Of a DNA stretch of 5,800 nucleotides, positions 4,693-5,800 are shown piece by piece. Source of the stretch: Scatosoma sp045632625. GTDB lineage: Bacteria; Bacillota; Clostridia; Christensenellales; Borkfalkiaceae. Positions within the stretch are counted from its first letter, which is position 1. Every line of letters starts with the position of its first letter. The stretch covers positions 1-5,800 of the forward strand of contig JAZQWZ010000092.1 of the NCBI GenBank assembly GCA_045632625.1. Reading direction: 5' to 3'. Position numbers and translations under genes: made by a program. The notes beneath the pieces were generated by a model. The model was given only the letters and a program-made list of their open reading frames with translations. It did not search any database and had not been told where the DNA came from.

Positions 4693-5800
4693 TTATTCTT
4701 TCTTCGCATTTGCAACAATTTTTTCCACAAGTTCGCCGGGAACAGGTTCGTATGCCAAGAATTCTGAAACAAATTTACCGCTGCCGCGCGTCAACGAACG
4801 AAGTTCCATCGTGTATTCCATAATTTCCGCAAGGGGAACTTCCGCCGTGATAATGGCTTTGTTACCTTCGCTGTCCGTACCCATGATACGGCCGCGGCGT
4901 TTGGAAATATCGCCCATTACGTCGCCCAAATAATCAGCGGGAACGGCAATCTTCAAGCTGTGGATAGGTTCAAGCAAAATGGGTTTCGCGTTCTTCAAGC
5001 CTTCTTTGTAAGCGATGTTCGCCGCCATCTTGAAAGAAAGTTCGTTAGAGTCCACGTCGTGGTAGCTGCCATCGTACAATACCGCTTTCAAACCGGTTAC
5101 AGGATAGCCAGCCAAGGGGCCGTTTTCCATACTTTCGCGCAAGCCTTTTTCAACTGCGGGGAAGTAGTTCTTGGGTACTGCGCCGCCAACCACTTCTTCT
5201 TCAAATACAAATTCTTCTTCGCAAGGGGAGAAACGGATTTTAACGTGACCGTATTGACCGTGTCCGCCCGATTGTTTCTTATGTTTACCTTCTGCTTCCG
5301 CCGTGCCGCGAATGGTTTCACGGTACGCAACTTTCGGTGTGGAAAGTTTCATATCAACGCCGTAGCGCGCTTTTACTTTCTTCACCAGCGTTTCAATTTG
5401 AATATCCCCTTGACCGCCGAGCAAAATTTCGCCCGTTTCCACGTTCTTTTCTACGGAGAAGGTATAATCTTCTTCGCGGAGTTTCGCAAGCCCTGCGAAA
5501 ATTTTATCTTCTTCGCCTTTCTTTTCCGCCGTAACTGCCATAAACAGGGTAGGCTTCGGGAAGAAAATAGGTTTAAAGCGTACTTTCTTTGCAGGGTCGC
5601 AAAGCGTGTCGCCCGTGTTGGTGTTGCTCAGCTTGTTCACTGCGCCGATATCGCCTGCCGCAAGCTCGTCAACAGGTTCCATCTTCTTGCCGCGGAGTGC
5701 GTACACTTGACCGATACGTTCTTCCGTTTCGGTGTTTGCGTTCCAAACGGTCGAGCCGCTCTTCAAAACGCCGCGGAAGCTCTTCAAATAGGAAAGTTTG
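4693..5800 (-). CDS. fusA: Elongation factor G family protein, domains II-V (5' end outside window)
   Basis: This is the C-terminal part of an EF-G-type translational GTPase, which drives tRNA-mRNA translocation on the ribosome. The frame is open to the window edge (KLSYLKSFRGVLKSGS...), so the GTP-binding domain and start lie outside; 368 residues are visible. Counted from the first complete codon, domain II spans about 1-75, domain III 82-154 (LLGGQGDIQIE), domain IV 158-275 with KHKKQSGGHGQYGHV (172-186) and the tip motif GSYHDVDS (244-251, H247), and domain V to the end with GDVMGDISKRRGRI and MELRSLTRGSGKF. The SGGHGQYG, NGPLAGYPV and LYDGSYHDVDS stretches resemble the second EF-G type found beside canonical EF-G in many bacteria. 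No tuf gene follows: the gene ends at a terminator, unlike the usual str operon. A paralogue (EF-G2/FusA2) is therefore more likely than the main EF-G, though this is not certain. Confidence 0.92.
   Translation of the reverse strand, partial: KLSYLKSFRGVLKSGSTVWNANTETEERIGQVYALRGKKMEPVDELAAGDIGAVNKLSNTNTGDTLCDPAKKVRFKPIFFPKPTLFMAVTAEKKGEEDKIFAGLAKLREEDYTFSVEKNVETGEILLGGQGDIQIETLVKKVKARYGVDMKLSTPKVAYRETIRGTAEAEGKHKKQSGGHGQYGHVKIRFSPCEEEFVFEEEVVGGAVPKNYFPAVEKGLRESMENGPLAGYPVTGLKAVLYDGSYHDVDSNELSFKMAANIAYKEGLKNAKPILLEPIHSLKIAVPADYLGDVMGDISKRRGRIMGTDSEGNKAIITAEVPLAEIMEYTMELRSLTRGSGKFVSEFLAYEPVPGELVEKIVANAKKE

Noticed and set aside
4592..4933. A 113-codon plus-strand open frame starting in repeat copy 2
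   Set aside because: It runs through two terminator hairpins and then antisense through the 3' end of the EF-G gene, so it is a chance frame.

Overview
The window suggests a low-to-middle GC bacterium of the Bacillota, most likely an uncultured Clostridia-type lineage. This is inferred from strong AGGAGG-type ribosome binding sites, sigma-A-like promoters, hairpin-plus-T-tract terminators, and the style of the RsmA, ABC exporter, XRE and EF-G proteins. No species can be named.

Layout. (1) 1-359 (+) is the 3' end of rsmA/ksgA, the 16S rRNA dimethyladenosine transferase. It is followed after 23 bp by a 572-residue ABC exporter half-transporter at 383-2101 (+), probably in the same transcript. 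(2) 2114-2246 holds a 57-bp repeat unit containing a terminator hairpin, followed by a bidirectional terminator. (3) 2250-4563 is an accessory-looking module: a 78-residue XRE/Cro-CI regulator on the minus strand, a compact divergent promoter region, then a two-gene plus-strand operon. The operon encodes a 301-residue exported or membrane-anchored protein and a 335-residue multipass membrane protein, neither assignable to a function. (4) 4575-4674 holds a second, exact copy of the 57-bp unit and another bidirectional terminator. (5) 4693-5800 (-) is the C-terminal part of an EF-G-family protein (domains II-V) whose 5' end lies outside the window.

The most interesting part is the middle module. 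Its intergenic region carries two ATCTCA-N3-TGAGAT-type palindromes, one in the spacer of each of two face-to-face promoters whose -35 boxes overlap. This is the expected layout for a small XRE repressor that controls both itself and the envelope operon. The module is bracketed by the 57-bp direct repeats (identical in all 57 positions, 2461 bp apart), each starting about 12 bp after a plus-strand stop codon. Parts of it look more AT-rich than the flanking housekeeping genes. It could be a mobile or recently inserted cassette, or simply two copies of a dispersed terminator-like repeat; the window alone cannot decide.

No tRNA, rRNA, CRISPR array, transposase or integrase gene is visible. No gene-free stretch exceeds 150 bp.
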